From Phoronis australis (taxonomy: Eukaryota; Phoronida; Phoronidae), in assembly GCA_002633005.1 (NCBI GenBank), contig NMRA01000160.1, positions 373,337-437,336 of the forward strand: 64,000 nt of DNA, in the 5' to 3' direction. Position numbers and translations under genes: made by a program. Below, piece by piece: positions 45,468 to 57,363 of the stretch. Below the pieces are notes generated by a model that saw nothing but the letters and a program-made list of their open reading frames with translations, searched no databases and was not told the origin of the DNA. Positions within the stretch are counted from its first letter, which is position 1, and every line of letters begins with the position of its first letter.

Positions 45468-45587
45468 CGGACGCCGGACGCCGGACGGACGCCGGACGGA
45501 CGCCGGACGGACGCCGGACGGACGCCGCCCGGACGGACGGACGGAGATGACGGCATAATGCGTCCACATATAAATATGTGGGCGCAT
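45468..45587. repeat. GGACGCC microsatellite plus terminal palindrome
   Basis: A run of GGACGCC and GGAC units (45468-45545) is followed by a 30-bp foldback at 45558-45587 with arms ATGCGTCCACAT and ATGTGGGCGCAT. Related endings occur at 45720-45770, 47280-47390, 55740-55825, 59295-59380 and 60375-60450, so this is the recurring terminus of a repeat family. Confidence 0.7.
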
Positions 45588-47338
45588 AAAAACTAAAATT
45601 GCCACTAGGGGGCACAGCGGTATTTGAGTCTGTCGGAAACTCGTTGCCCTCTGTCGTCAACCCATAGGAACACACCTGCCAACTTTCAATAAGATCATGC
45701 AAGGGGTTTAGGAGATACAGCCGCGGGGGCAGTATGCGACCACAAATAAATATGTGGGCGCATAAAAATGAAATTGCCACTAGGGGGCACAGTGTTTGTC
45801 AGATCCGTCTAAAGGTTGTCGTCTTCTCTTGTTAACGTCATATAAATACACATGCCAAATTTAATAAAGATCCTGCAGAGGGCTTAGTAGATACTGGTAT
45901 GGGTGCAAAAAAACAAAACTGCCACTAGGATGCGCCACAGTAGTCGAAGTCATCAGAAATTAAGAGCATGTTCGCGAATGGACCAGGCAGAGGGTGATAA
46001 ACGCTATGTCACAGATTCTCTTTATATTTTGTCTGTGAGATGACACTGGCCCCACTGACTCCAGACCACCTTTATTTTTTTTCAAAACGCCCCCTTTTGG
46101 TTTCCATGGATACTATTTGTTTCCGACAGGTTTTCAGCCTGGCGGCAGTTAAGTTTTAGTAAAATTCCAACAGTTACGTTACGCAGTGGAAGTAACGTTG
46201 AAATATTGAACCTGTATTATTGATCAGGTGTGACCTTCGACTACTTTATTCATGAAAATTTAAAAGATTTCGATAATTGTTTGCCTGTTTTTAGAGCCGC
46301 ATAAGATGAGTACTTTTAGTGATTTTTGAAACTGTCAAAATTGGCTAAATTCGTATCCCGATATCTCAGCTGGCACAGGTTTCAGAACATTTTAGTGCCA
46401 ACCAGTGTGTTGAGCTATTTCAGGTCTACAAAATAAGACAAAAAAATTTCCTGGCGCGAACGGATTTCATGTCATTTGAAGTCAAAAATGANTCCCTAGA
46501 GTGCTTTGGTTGACAGAGGGACAGACGCCAAAAAACAGACTCGAAAACAACAAAATGGCCACTAGGTGGCACAAAATACCTTGAATCGATCCCAAGATGA
46601 ATGGCTAGCGTCACCACACTAATAGATGTCTATGTGCCAAATTTTATGGAAATCTGTTGAGGACCTTTGAAGATACGGAGGTAAACGTAAAAAAACTATA
46701 ATTGCCACTAGGGGGCATACCGATACACCGATCTGTCCGAAAGTCACCGTCATCCGTTGTCAACTTCATATAAATACAATTGCTTAATCTAATAAAGATC
46801 CTGTAGAGCGTTTAGGAGATACAGACATAGGCGCAAACACAAACAAAACTGCCACTAGGAGGCGCCACAGCAGTCAAGGTCGTCGGAAAATCATCGTCAA
46901 CTGTCTTCTTCATAGTAAAAACATGTATGCCAATTTTCACACTCATCCTTCGAGTGGTGTGGTTGTTAGAGGGGCAGACGCCAAAAAAACGACTCGAAAA
47001 TAGTAAAAAATGGCCACTAGATGGCGCAAAATGCCTCAAATCCATCCGAAAACGGGAGGCTAGCGTCAACTCATTAATAGATGCCTATGTGCTAAATTTT
47101 ATGAAAATCGGTTAAGGACCTTTGAAAATACAGAGGTAAACGTAAAAAACTAAAATTTCCACTAGGGGGCACCGTGGTATTCGGGTCGGTCCGAAACTCG
47201 TCGCCCTTTGTTGTGAACTCCATAGGAAGACACCTGCCAAATTTCAATAGGATCCTGCGAGGGGTTTAGGAGATACAGTCGCAGACGCCGGACGCCATAC
47301 GCAGGACGCCCGGACGCCAAGACAGAGTCGACGGCAAT

Positions 47339-47390
47339 ATGCGCCCACAAATTTATATGTGGTCGACCACATATAAATATGTGGGCGCAT
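47339..47390. repeat. 52-bp near-perfect palindrome
   Basis: The left arm (47339-47364) and right arm (47365-47390) are complementary at all but one of 26 positions, with centre GGTCGACC and outer ends ATGCGCCCACA and TGTGGGCGCAT. It looks like two repeat termini joined head to head. Confidence 0.9.
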
Positions 47391-47797
47391 AAAAATCCAC
47401 TAAATGGCACAGTGGTTGTTCACTCTGTCCGGAAATCCTTCTCCCGTTCAGAAATGCTAGGACCTCGCTAAAAAGCAAGACTTCGCGATATTACGTGAGA
47501 TATTGCCGTGCATTGCAAAGGAGAACACGTGACTTTGGCTCGATTTTAGCTAGGTCCTAGCGTAGGTCCTAGCGATACTGAACGCACGCCTGCTCTGCCT
47601 GCCCCATCTGTGATACTACTAAGTGTCTAAGTGACATGCCCTGTGTAACTTTGTATAGGAGTACTCGCCAAGTATTCCCCCAAGCAAGCTGGCACAGAAA
47701 TGTGACGCTTACGCCATCAAGCATTGCAAGTAGGCCTACAACGGATTATGGAGCAGGGAACATCAAAGTCATTTAGCACAAAATGAAAATATCTTAC

Positions 47798-48014
47798 CCA
47801 TGTCGACACCTACAGAAAACTGAAATCGTATAGGTGTCCCGTCAGTAGGAGTGGTTCTGGTCTCGCCAACGTTGGCATATTGGTTGTTGGGAACATCGAA
47901 GTAAGACGCTCTATGAGTAGAATTAAATGCCGCTGTCAACGGAATGATTCCTGCAGGAAAGCTCCAACCCAGTCGAGAGCCGTCCGTCACGGTTGGGCGC
48001 TCAGCAATATCAAA
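47798..48014 (-). CDS. Giant protein, exon 8: unknown module B, second copy
   Basis: A 217-nt exon, phase 0 in and phase 1 out (acceptor TTCTAG, donor TGG/GTAAGA). It begins FDIAERPTVTDGSRLGWSFP and includes YFDVPNNQYANVGETRT then FQFSVGVDMG. It pairs with the exon at 60496-60715, which has the same start (FDIAERPDVTSGSRLGW) and the same NNQY-VGE-RT and SIGV landmarks. It has no cysteines and alternating hydrophobic residues, so a beta-rich domain is plausible. I do not recognise the family. Confidence 0.8.
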
Positions 48015-48659
48015 CTAGAAAGAAGAGTTATACCATAGTTACTAAGTTACATAAAAACATTCTCGTTCTTCAATGGTTTAACTACCGAACAACAATGCCT
48101 TAGTATGCCTGTGAGCTAAGAAAGTAGTATCAAACACCGATGGGCATTTCATTTTCTGTACTAGGTCATATTTCATTTTTCATCTTCAAAGCACAATTTT
48201 ATTTTCCAGGTAAGCTCTCAACGCATTCACATCATATCCACTTGTGGTCATGGACTCAAGCTGAGTCAAACAGTGGTGGATCTGTGGCAGAGGGCACACA
48301 GGGTTGATGTTAAGCTCTATTGTAAATATTGGTGTAACATACAAAGATTTGAAGGGACCCGCGGTCCTCTTTGGGATATAACAACAAAAACTTCACCAGC
48401 ATGTCACTTTAGGGTCGTCACAAACGTTGAAAATTGCGTTTAGGCCTCCTCGCGACATCCCATGTCCGCCATTCACTGAACACATGAAACAGTTTGTAAA
48501 TCACTCATTGTCGGCCAGTCAACATAGGTCTCCAACCTGGGCGTTACAAAGTTAAGAGTCCGCAGTTTAAACCTCTGCGCTATAATGCCCTCTGCATATT
48601 ACGGGTTGTCTGCAAAACTTATCACAAAGCACACATTGGGGATTATGTTTCAAGCTTAC

Positions 48660-48803
48660 CGTCTGTTTGCCAGCGTTTGGTGAAAGAGTAATGCCTCCTG
48701 TCCAGTACAGGCGCCACTGATTGGGTTGTCCGCTAACTGGTGACCACAAGCCAACAACCATTGGTAGGCTACCGGAATTGTTAGAGTATTTCCTGAGTGA
48801 AAC
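48660..48803 (-). CDS. Giant protein, exon 7: unknown module A, second copy
   Basis: A 144-nt exon, phase 0 at both ends (acceptor TTTATAG, donor ACG/GTAAGC). It encodes 48 residues including VVGLWSPVSGQPNQWRLYWT and LSPNAGKQT. The exon at 63603-63746 is the same length with the same core (VGLWSPVSGQSNTWRLYWS). It joins exon 8 in phase 0 to form one A+B domain. Confidence 0.8.
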
Positions 48804-49441
48804 CTATAAACAACGTAAGTTATCAACTCATTTCAATACATTCGGATTTCATAATACCCTGTTTTTCAAGGTTGGGGAAGCGCAAGAATGTTTTTGAACT
48901 TGTAATCACTAGGTAATTCGATGCGACTATGATGGCCTGTCCATCATTTGCATACATAGAAACAGAGCCAGCGATGACCAGTGTGGGTTGTGGTAGTGCC
49001 GTAGTGAAACGGATGATCAACAACAGCGCGACCAGTCTTGGTCGCTTTCACTTCACGAACTGTGGTTCACAATTAGAGGTCAGTCGGAAAACAAAAATAT
49101 GTGCGTACTGAAACAAAAACGTGAGTGCCTCTGGCTAGATGGAGACGGTATTAAGAATCAAATAAGCTGGCCTAGATAGCAAAGCATTGTGCATTATTTG
49201 ACAATAATTTGAAAAATTTATTAATACATTACTACATCCACCTATCACAATTCGGTGATTATTTTACAAAATAACTTAATCATCAAAGAAATAGTAGTCC
49301 AGTGGTTCGACCACAGCGGTTGACCAGGTGCGTTCACTTGGAAATGTGGTGACCACACTTCGAACTACGGTTCTAGCAGAAAATCACAAAACAAATGATC
49401 AGTACAGACTGAGCATCGTTGAAAACAAAAGCATAACTTAC

Positions 49442-49557
49442 GCTGTTAAACTTTCCACTGGGTAAGTCTGTGGCATCGATGTGATATGTGGCTGAGCTCC
49501 CTAAGGCTAGATCTCCTAATACTCCGTTTTTTATGTCTGTGCCATAAAAGACTGTGC
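49442..49557 (-). CDS. Giant protein, exon 6: N-terminal part of the second A+B module
   Basis: A 116-nt exon, phase 1 in and phase 0 out (acceptor TTTACAG, donor AGC/GTAAGT). It encodes GTVFYGTDIKNGVLGDLALG then SSATYHIDATDLPSGKFNS. Its phases bridge exactly from TSP1 exon 5 to module A exon 7, which is the main support. The matching exon of the first copy should lie beyond the right end of the window. Confidence 0.65.
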
Positions 49558-51372
49558 CTGTAAAAGACGAGCATTGTTGAAAGTAGCCACTCCACAGTAT
49601 TCAGGTCCTGTGAGCTGTCACCAAGAGCAAAAACTACACCGACTTCCGTACGGGAGTGCTTCGCTATATAGATATCCAGGCCGCAGCCAAAATATTCAAT
49701 GTTACTTCTTCGAGGTTTTATCCACTCTTCCCACTGGGGCCTATTCAACTTCTATAATGCGACGGTTATCTAGCAAGATGTTGTTTTGATCTATGTTTTC
49801 CAATGGTAGTTTTTCACAATATTTCAGTACTTTTAACACTGAATTTATATAAAAAAGAGAAATGGATTATAACCATTGATATTGCCAGCACATGAGATAC
49901 TGCATCTAGTAAAAAGGATAGCATAACCGGGTTTTGTAACCATTTTATTGTACAGGATTTTAAAGATTTGTGTCAGAATCATGATTGCAAAAAGTAATAA
50001 TTCTATTTCCCAAATTACGGAGGCAAATAGAATATGTAAATCTGTCAAGGAACTCTCAAGATGCAGGTATTAATACAGGTGCAATAGTATATTTAATTGG
50101 TGGCGTGCTGACCACACTTCAAAATGTTTTTGATTCATTGTTCTTTTTTCTCAACTTTTTTTTCAATAATTATATTAAGTACGGTACAGATCACACAATT
50201 ACAGTGTTCTCACGACAGTTAATACATTACCGTGTTTGTTTAGTCAAGGATCAGTTAAGATCATATCAAGGTAATATAAGCAATAAGCAAGTAGAGGTCA
50301 TGGTTCATTCATAATAAACAACAAAGGTCAAGGCCGTGCCAGAGTTCTAAAAATTCATCATATTTCATTTTGTTTCTGTATGTGTACCTTCCAGTGGAAA
50401 TGTACATTGCAAACTCATTTTGAAAGAATGCAATGCTGGGAGTTTTGCTCTTCGATCGTTGCTTATAGATATGTTACATGACAAGACTAAGAAATGTGTG
50501 TAAAATCGTTTCCACTTGAACACGAAACTGATTGTAAGGACAGTTTTAAACTATGTCCAACAGCATCTGCGAGCCAGTTATTTACATTACTTCAAAACTG
50601 TTGAGCAACGTTACAAGACCAGTACACATGGACAATAGATTCACTTTTGTCTAAGCAAAATGTGAACAATGATATATCAATTACGCAAATCTTGTGTAAA
50701 ATTTCATTGCAGCTTATAATCCTGTGAACCAGCCTAAATTAGAACCATGTCACAGAAACATCTTCATTGAATAAACAGATGTAGGAAAAACATTTTACCA
50801 CCATTCTGTAGCATCCGGGAGACTTCATTTTTCACTCCACTTCATTTGACATTTTGCTTTTTCGTTATTTACCCCTATAACGTGTCCCAAAATAACTTCC
50901 GAATCGATGTTTCATGGACGAAGAGGTAAACTTACTTGATTCTTTCCCTTTATGAGATGGCTCCAGTTAGCGTACAATGAACTTCGTAGACCATAAAATA
51001 ATGTTACTTGAGGGGTGAAGTGAAATTTCTGTATAAACTCTTCATAATTAAGGAAAAAACCATCAGAATTCACGAAGTCGTATACATGAGTTATGCCTTT
51101 TAGAAACCACTGTTTATAGAAAACAGGCTTGTTATATCTTATTTATAACCATAAAGGCTGATGAATACCAGCGTTTTCGGGAACTAACAATCTGAATTTA
51201 TGTACATGTACCAATTGCAAGCCCTCTTTCCAAAACACAGTAGGAGTCATTTGAGACATTTTTGTAAAATAGAAATCTCCGAACCTCGAGTAATTATTTG
51301 AAACTCTCGATAACAGACCGTTTGCGAAAACTGCCCACGGACTTGTAGTACTTTGACAAAGTAGTCTACAAG
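49558..51372. other. Part of intron 5 of the giant gene
   Basis: AT-rich sequence without recognised exons, RNA genes or repeats, up to the left end of the TTAA/THAP element. Confidence 0.4.
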
Positions 51373-51879
51373 TTAAAGGAGAATGCCACCCAAAAACAAT
51401 CTATTTTGTATCAATTTAGATCGAGTAGCTCTACTCGATAACGGCAGGTTCGGTTGCGTTACCTGACACCTAACGGAAGACGGAGGTGTTGAAATTATCT
51501 AATGACGTAATTGATTTCACACGCAGTCTGTTCACGCAGTTCACAACACGGGTTTGTGGTGTCAGCTTATCGCTTGAATACATAGTTTAACACCAATAGA
51601 TCATGAAACTTCGCTGTAAAACCCTTAAAAATACAGCGAGTTCTTATAAAAACTTGTTGTTTTATTTCGCTGTTACGGATTTACTGGTATTTGGACACAC
51701 CGTAGCCTACAAAGTTCGGCAGGCCAATTTACCAAGGGTAATGCCGTAGCAGGAGATTGGGGTCTGTTCGGAGATAAATTCGAAGTATTCTTCCGTGAAA
51801 TACAGATAGGAGTACCTAGATCTGTGTTCCTTATACTTGTGATTTTTGAGTTCTAAACACACAAAAGGCTTTTTATCCC

Positions 51880-51990
51880 GGCCAGTGGCTCGGAATCTGA
51901 TCAGGCCCGTCGCGGCTCGCGGACTGACTCGTTATCTCGGCCAGTGGCTCGAACCCGATCAGGCCAATCGCAGCCGCCGGGACTGGCACG
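51880..51990. repeat. Tandem duplication inside the THAP element
   Basis: CGGCCAGTGGCTCGGAATCT then GATCAGGCCCGTCGCGG is followed about 68 bp later by a near copy (CGGCCAGTGGCTCGAACC, GATCAGGCCAATCGCAG). It is a GC-rich patch in an AT-rich element. Confidence 0.6.
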
Positions 51991-52630
51991 AACATTACCA
52001 GCTGGAGTTGGAAACTAAATCTCCAGTCACGAAAAGACTATAATAGTGAACCAAAGAAATAATGTGCACGTAATTATTTATGTGAATTAGCCACGAAACT
52101 GAAAATCTACTTACTTGTCGGCGGCCGCGAAGTCGGGTTCCCCTTCCGCAGACCGTCAGAGCAAAGGTTGTACAGTAACAATGATTTGAATAATGTATTA
52201 ATTTGTTTTTCTAAATAAAAATTCCCCTAACATGTGACCATAGCATATAAAATCGAGTATATTGTTTTACAACCGCTTTCTGTCAGCAAACACTGAATTA
52301 GGATGCACTCACAGGGCCTCGGTGTCCGGTCAATTACCTTTGTTGCCGGCATCAAAAGCCGGTAACGCAGTGGTTTATTCATTGCTGGCTTCTCACAACA
52401 TTTGCACTCACGCACCCAAAGGCATTACAAATTGTATCTAATGAGACAGACTTTGTTTCAGCACTGATTAGGATAAGAATAATTCATTTTGAAACAGAAC
52501 GCATAATAATAAACGTCTACATTGGAACTCGCCGGCACCAATCCCGACTTAGTCAAGATCTCATCCGACTTCACCGGTCAGATCGTTAGGTTTCACAGGC
52601 TATCAGTTTAATCGAACCGGAATACACTGA

Positions 52631-52930
52631 TCAAGAAATACTAGAGAGGCGCCTTGAACATGCACACGCAACGGAACGTATGGATAGTTCTTTGGGAAGC
52701 CGGAATTCGTCAGATAAATCCCTGTCGACGAAATGTCGGTCACAAACTCGGAGATGTTTCACGGCCTCATACTTGCTATTAACAGCGTACATTTCATTCT
52801 TCACTACTGCGAGCCACTTCCTAAGCATTTCTGGCTCTCGAGGAAGACGAAAAAACGATATATCCGCTTTCTTCGCAGCTTCATAGTTCGGACAAGCGGG
52901 AACGATGCACCGTAATATAGCGGCATTCAC
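52631..52930 (-). CDS. THAP zinc-finger protein fragment within the TTAA element
   Basis: An open frame of 99 residues starts MNAAILRCIVPACPNYE. The C2CH pattern is visible as CIVPAC near the start and CDRHF about 53 residues later, with FFRLPREPEMLRKWL between (the conserved F, P and W of THAP domains). THAP domains bind DNA sequence-specifically and are found in P- and Kolobok-type transposon proteins. It stops soon after the domain, so either more exons follow or the copy is truncated. Confidence 0.7.
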   Translation of the reverse strand: MNAAILRCIVPACPNYEAAKKADISFFRLPREPEMLRKWLAVVKNEMYAVNSKYEAVKHLRVCDRHFVDRDLSDEFRLPKELSIRSVACACSRRLSSIS

Positions 52931-53094
52931 TCTGCAGACAAACCACTGGCGTCGCTGCGTCGTTTCTCACCTTCCTGACAAGTTAACGCAACACCTCTCG
53001 ACAAGGTGAGGTCGACCGTATAAGAGGCGATGTGGATATAGACCGATTAAGACGGTAAAAAAGACTAATTAAATCGGGTGGCATTCTCCTTTAA

Positions 53095-54201
53095 TTTAAT
53101 GGCTTTCATAACAGAAACGACGCCAATCACTCTGGCTCCACCAACAACTCTTAAGCCATAGTAACATTTTGTTCAGCTGCTTCAGGAAGGCTTATGAAGA
53201 GACGGAAAACTCATAAAAAGATGTATATTTTTGGCATAATTATGCATTTCACAGCTGTTATTCTTCCAAAAAGTGTCAACTTTTTCTCCACCTGTCTATA
53301 GCCTTCGTTATTTCACCAAGCTTACGGTTAAAATTGATGTTGGGATTTTATTTAAATCACTGGAGCATTGAATACCCATTAAAATGAATTCTGATGTTAC
53401 TCATTTCAGTTTTACGTCACAACACATTTTTTGATAGCTTAATTTGATATAACCTATCCAAAAACAAATCCCTGTTCAGTCTTATCACACGGTAGGTAAC
53501 GACGTTGAGAGTGCTGAATTGGAAGCCGGTAAAGTTTTCTTTTCAAAATTTGTAGAGTACGCACGACGTGTCATCTATCGGGTAATATCAATACTGACAC
53601 TGGCACTGCTAAATCTCTCGTCATTTTGTTTACTCACGCAAAGAACTTTTAACTAAGCAATACTGTAGTAGAATTGGTTATCAATATTAATTCTGTTCTT
53701 CGAGAATGTGTTACTTTGAGGGTGCTTCCGCGTTGAAATAAAGAAAAGTGAGATCAGGTTATCAGTATTTCCTTCAATGAACTATTTCAATACATAACGC
53801 GAAGCCTGCCAGGTAGCAAGCTAGAAAATGAGAAACCTTACCTTTCTTATACACAAAAATATTAACGGTGGATGGAGTGTTATTGTTAACAAATTACTAA
53901 TTGGATTTAAGAGCTGATCACGTGTGTGAAAATTACCTTGGTGGATGTGTTGATTTGCGACATCGTTCGACTCTAAGAAATATCTTCGACCGTTGTGGTC
54001 AGCTGGGCCACTTATCAGTAGACTATTTGCCAAGTCAATACATAAATGATACATACCTGCCTATAAATCCTAACCAGCGGGTACGACAACAAATTTCAAG
54101 TTGTCCAATCATTATAGTATGGTAGCAATGTAGAAGTTTGAATTGAAAGACGTGCACTTCTTATACTAGTTTCTTTGTCGTCTTATTGTTAGGTTACATA
54201 C
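53095..54201. other. Part of intron 5 of the giant gene
   Basis: No exon or element recognised. The sequence is AT-rich with only short, unsupported open frames. Confidence 0.4.
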
Positions 54202-54378
54202 CCTGTAGTGTGCACGAGTTGGTACTGCACGTCTGGGTTTTCGAGGTACTTCCGGTACAGGGAGCGCCGCCATTTTCTGGTGCAGGATTATTACATGACC
54301 TTGTAGACGTCTGTGATCCACCTCCACATGTTTTAGAACAAGATGACCAGCCAGTCCATTGAGACAAGCCGCCGTTCA
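54202..54378 (-). CDS. Giant protein, exon 5: thrombospondin type 1 repeat
   Basis: A 177-nt exon, phase 1 at both ends (acceptor CTTTCAG, donor AGG/GTATGT). It reads VNGGLSQWTGWSSCSKTCGG then GSQTSTRSCNNPAPENGG and CSTNSC. The WxxWxxC Trp ladder, CSKTCGGG and six cysteines define a group-1 TSP1 domain; the first Trp can be a C-mannosylation site. Confidence 0.93.
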
Positions 54379-54779
54379 CTGAAAGATATTCACATAATTT
54401 TACCGTAGCTGTACAAGTGGGAGGACGGCACCTAGCGACTATATTTCCATGTATTTTCGAGCTCTGGTAAATTACCACAGATTTCGTGATAAATAGACGT
54501 CATAGTGATCCTTGATAGCTGTGGATCAGAAGGGAACGCACCGAAGAGTCTGAATTGTAAAAATACAAAAACCTGTAGAAAAAAGAGTTACTTTGAGAAA
54601 TTTTCATGTGACAGAATTCTGTGTCCTAAACTGTGTCGCCACTGACCAATCAAGACTATTACGCAATGCAGTGAATAGAAGTCGTGACTAAGCCTAAGGA
54701 ACTTTATAAAAGAACACCCAACACCACAGCCCATACACCTGCTCGCAATCGAGGTATTTATAGTTACATGTCTCAGCCG

Positions 54780-55470
54780 GTCGAGTCTAGTACCTCATAC
54801 ATCACTTACCGAGTACTCTTTAGAGAAATTGTGGGAAAATTAGGAAAACTTGAAAAGCTACAAGACGACTTGTCAAATGAAATAAAGAGACCTTTTAACT
54901 AAAAGTCTCCAAAATAAAACAAGAAAACGAAAGACTGAGGAACTAAAGAGTAAAACTAGAAAGGAAAGTAGATGACGTTGAAAATAAGTCACGACGAGAA
55001 AATGATATTTTTCACGCAATACCAGAGAAAACACATCATGAACTTGAGAAGAAACAGAGAATGCCCTCAAAGAAACTCTAACCATCTCAACCTTAACGAC
55101 GTAAAAATCGACCAAACGGTCAAATTTGGAAACAAATAACCTATTAAAATGCACCTTCTTGTATTATAAACAAGATGAACTTCAAAGATAATAAAATCTT
55201 CAGGTCTAAAGAAAGCTGAAAGAAGAAACAACTTTCTCTTTATCAGAGCACTTCTTCACGAAAGTTCGGACCGTAGATCGAAATTTGGCAATTTTCCAAA
55301 GACGAATGAACCATTTAAACGAGACCCCTATAAAGTACGTCAAATTGTATTACAATAGAAAAGTATACTTCTTTGATGAAAGAGTGAATGCAGTTCTCTC
55401 CAATTCTGGTGAAAACTCTTGCATAGAATGGCAGGCAAGGCTATGTGTCACTAAATTTTACTGTTAGAAT
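54780..55470 (+). pseudogene. LINE ORF1 relic
   Basis: On the plus strand the frame near 54955 reads KVDDVENKSRRENDIFHAIP followed by EKTHHELE, the hallmark start of the RNA-binding region of L1/Tx1-type ORF1 proteins (E-N-R-S-R-R-x-N, then F-x-G-I-P-E). It is preceded by a Lys/Glu-rich coiled-coil-like stretch (VGKLGKLEKLQDDLSNEI). Downstream, after several frame changes, is VKLYYNRKVYFFDERV, like the ORF1 C-terminus. It is heavily decayed and lies in intron 4. Confidence 0.55.
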
Positions 55471-55895
55471 ATCGGTGGAAACACTTTTAAGCGCTTTTAA
55501 ACTCGAAACCTGCGTCGCTGTCGTCCATGGCTCTCCCAACAAAAAGTGGATATAAGAAGTGCGCAAACGTTCCGCACACTTTGAGACTAAATATTTAAGT
55601 CTCATTTGAAAAAAAAATCGAATTGAAAACTTTTGAAGGCACCGTGCAAATTTGACATTTTTTTCATTTTTGTATTTCACACATTGTCTTTAAAGGCGTT
55701 GATCGTTACGAGTGTTGACACCAGCCAATGTCACCACCAGTGCCTGCAGCGACCCACAGACGCCCAGACAGAGAAGATAACAATATGCACCCACATATAA
55801 GTATGGTTTGGCGCATAAAAAGACAAGTACCAAAGTACAGTACACGTATGGTCGTTTGCCTTTGTAATCCTTTGAATGTCATTGAATTCACTTAC

Positions 55896-56066
55896 CCGGG
55901 CATCCGTTGGTATTGCATAGCCGAGATCTAGAGGTACTTCCTGAACAGGGGCTGCCGCCGTTAGATGGTTCAGGATTGTTGCAAAGTCTAGTCGACACCT
56001 GTGATCCACCACCACATGTCTGAGAACAAGGTCCGTAGGCAGACCACTGCGACAAACCACCGTTCA
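55896..56066 (-). CDS. Giant protein, exon 4: thrombospondin type 1 repeat
   Basis: A 171-nt exon, phase 1 at both ends (acceptor TTTCAG, donor CGG/GTAAGT). It reads VNGGLSQWSAYGPCSQTCGG then GSQVSTRLCNNPEPSNGG and CNTNGCPG. It is closely similar to exon 5, so the pair arose by exon duplication. The second Trp of the ladder is Tyr. Confidence 0.93.
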
Positions 56067-57007
56067 CTGAAACAAATGAACAGCAGAATTTGCCACCGCA
56101 AACACCACATGCTTGTAACTATTTACATGTATATGATGTGCTGGTGAGTAATCATGGCGAATTGCAAATGAACGTGGTGTAGCCATGTAACACGAAAAGG
56201 GGCAAAGGCTTTCCTGTGTCATTGCAAAAACACATCGCCGATTGACACTAGTTTGAACTAATTTTACACTTAAAATTTAAGTTGTGTACATATAAACAAG
56301 GACAGCCTTAAGGTCTCGAGGTCAAAATCATCAACTTTGTTCGTTGGGGGATTTGACCCTCCAAGGCATCGTCATATTCTGGAATTCCTGATTTGGCAAC
56401 TAGCCTGCCGGGACATGCAAATTAAAGGGTCAAGTCGGAAGCAATAATGACCTTTCAATTCTTCTCGATCCTTCAATTAATGGTCTAATCTTAATGAGCA
56501 GCAAGACTATATTGATTGTATAACAGTTACTACAGGTACATGTAGCTTACTGCACACCGAAAGTCAACTTTTGACAGAAGATGTGGATTTGTTGCCGCTT
56601 AAAAAGACGACATTGACTCAGCTATAGAGTGCTACTGGCAACCGAACAGTCCAGATTCAAATCCCACCGTATACCAGGAAATTTAGAGCCTTAAGCACCC
56701 ACCCACCATGACTACTGCATACGCGTACACGTTCCACGCAGACTTATTGGTCAGCTTGAAAGGAAAATTGTGAAAAATTAAAATTCACAACGAATATAAA
56801 TAAACCAAAAACAACAGCTTTTAAAAATGGTAGCGGCATCTGTTTTTACGCGTTGTGCTCAACTGGCTATGAGATTGTGCATATTAATCAAGGAGTAGCT
56901 GGCGGGGAGATTTTTGTAAATGAATTCAGAAGTAGATGTAAAGATATGGAATGCGAACATTGGAATGGAGAATTGCTGTCTTGAAGGTTACTAAAATAAA
57001 TGATTAC

Positions 57008-57039
<32 letters not shown>

Positions 57040-57363
57040 GTATATGCGCGCATGCACTTCTGCTTGAAAATCGCCATTTGTTTTTTACATTAAAGGCCAA
57101 AGGTCACATTTTTGACAAAACGGAAATGTTCTACGTCTATGTCTTGCCATACCAAATGAAGAGAGGTGCTTTGCCCTGTGGGAGAAAAACTGAAAAAGTG
57201 ACGAGCGGCTGACATCAACAGAAATTTAAAGTCTGAACATCGCCTGGTGAACAATGTGATATATGTTTTAAAACTTTTAGAGGCAGAAAACGATATCGAA
57301 GAATTTAATTTTGTCTGGTGTCACGCTCCATGTCTCTTTAAGACACCGTAGGTGGATATTTAC
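56067..57363. other. Intron 3 of the giant gene
   Basis: Mostly featureless. A GATT microsatellite occupies about 57001-57041. No exon is seen between the linker exon and the first TSP1 exon, and their phases join directly. Confidence 0.45.

Larger units (their letters stand above)
44430..47410. repeat. Degenerate tandem array with CTCF-like cores, array 1
   Basis: The core CCACTAGRKGGCRC recurs at 44445, 44608, 44746, 44892, 45038, 45198 and 45345, then 45602 and 45777. A second run is at 46559, 46705, 46852, 47014 and 47159. Most steps are 138-163 bp, commonly 145-148. Three sub-unit types alternate (core followed by GCAAAATGCC-like, ACAGCGGTAG-like, or GCGCCACAGTAGTC-like sequence), giving a higher-order repeat near 455 bp. 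The whole array is within intron 8 of the giant gene. Confidence 0.8.
51373..53094 (-). mobile_element. TTAA-flanked, THAP-containing transposon (Kolobok-like)
   Basis: The left end TTAA+AGGAGAATGCCACCC (from 51373) and the right end, the exact inverse ending at 53094, form 15-bp perfect inverted repeats inside TTAA target duplications. Length is about 1.7 kb. Inside, on the minus strand, is a THAP zinc-finger frame (52631-52930). TTAA targets plus a THAP domain is the combination known for Kolobok transposons. No catalytic transposase region was seen, so this copy is probably non-autonomous. It lies in intron 5 of the giant gene. Confidence 0.75.

Noticed and set aside
44953-47069. Recurring minus-strand frames with V-A/P-P-S-G motifs in the repeat arrays
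   Set aside because: These are translations of the repeat unit on the strand opposite the core; they are short, interrupted and differ between units.
44430-47410. A CRISPR-like array
   Set aside because: The repeats are long, diverged, near 147 bp in period and without unique spacers; the genome is clearly animal.
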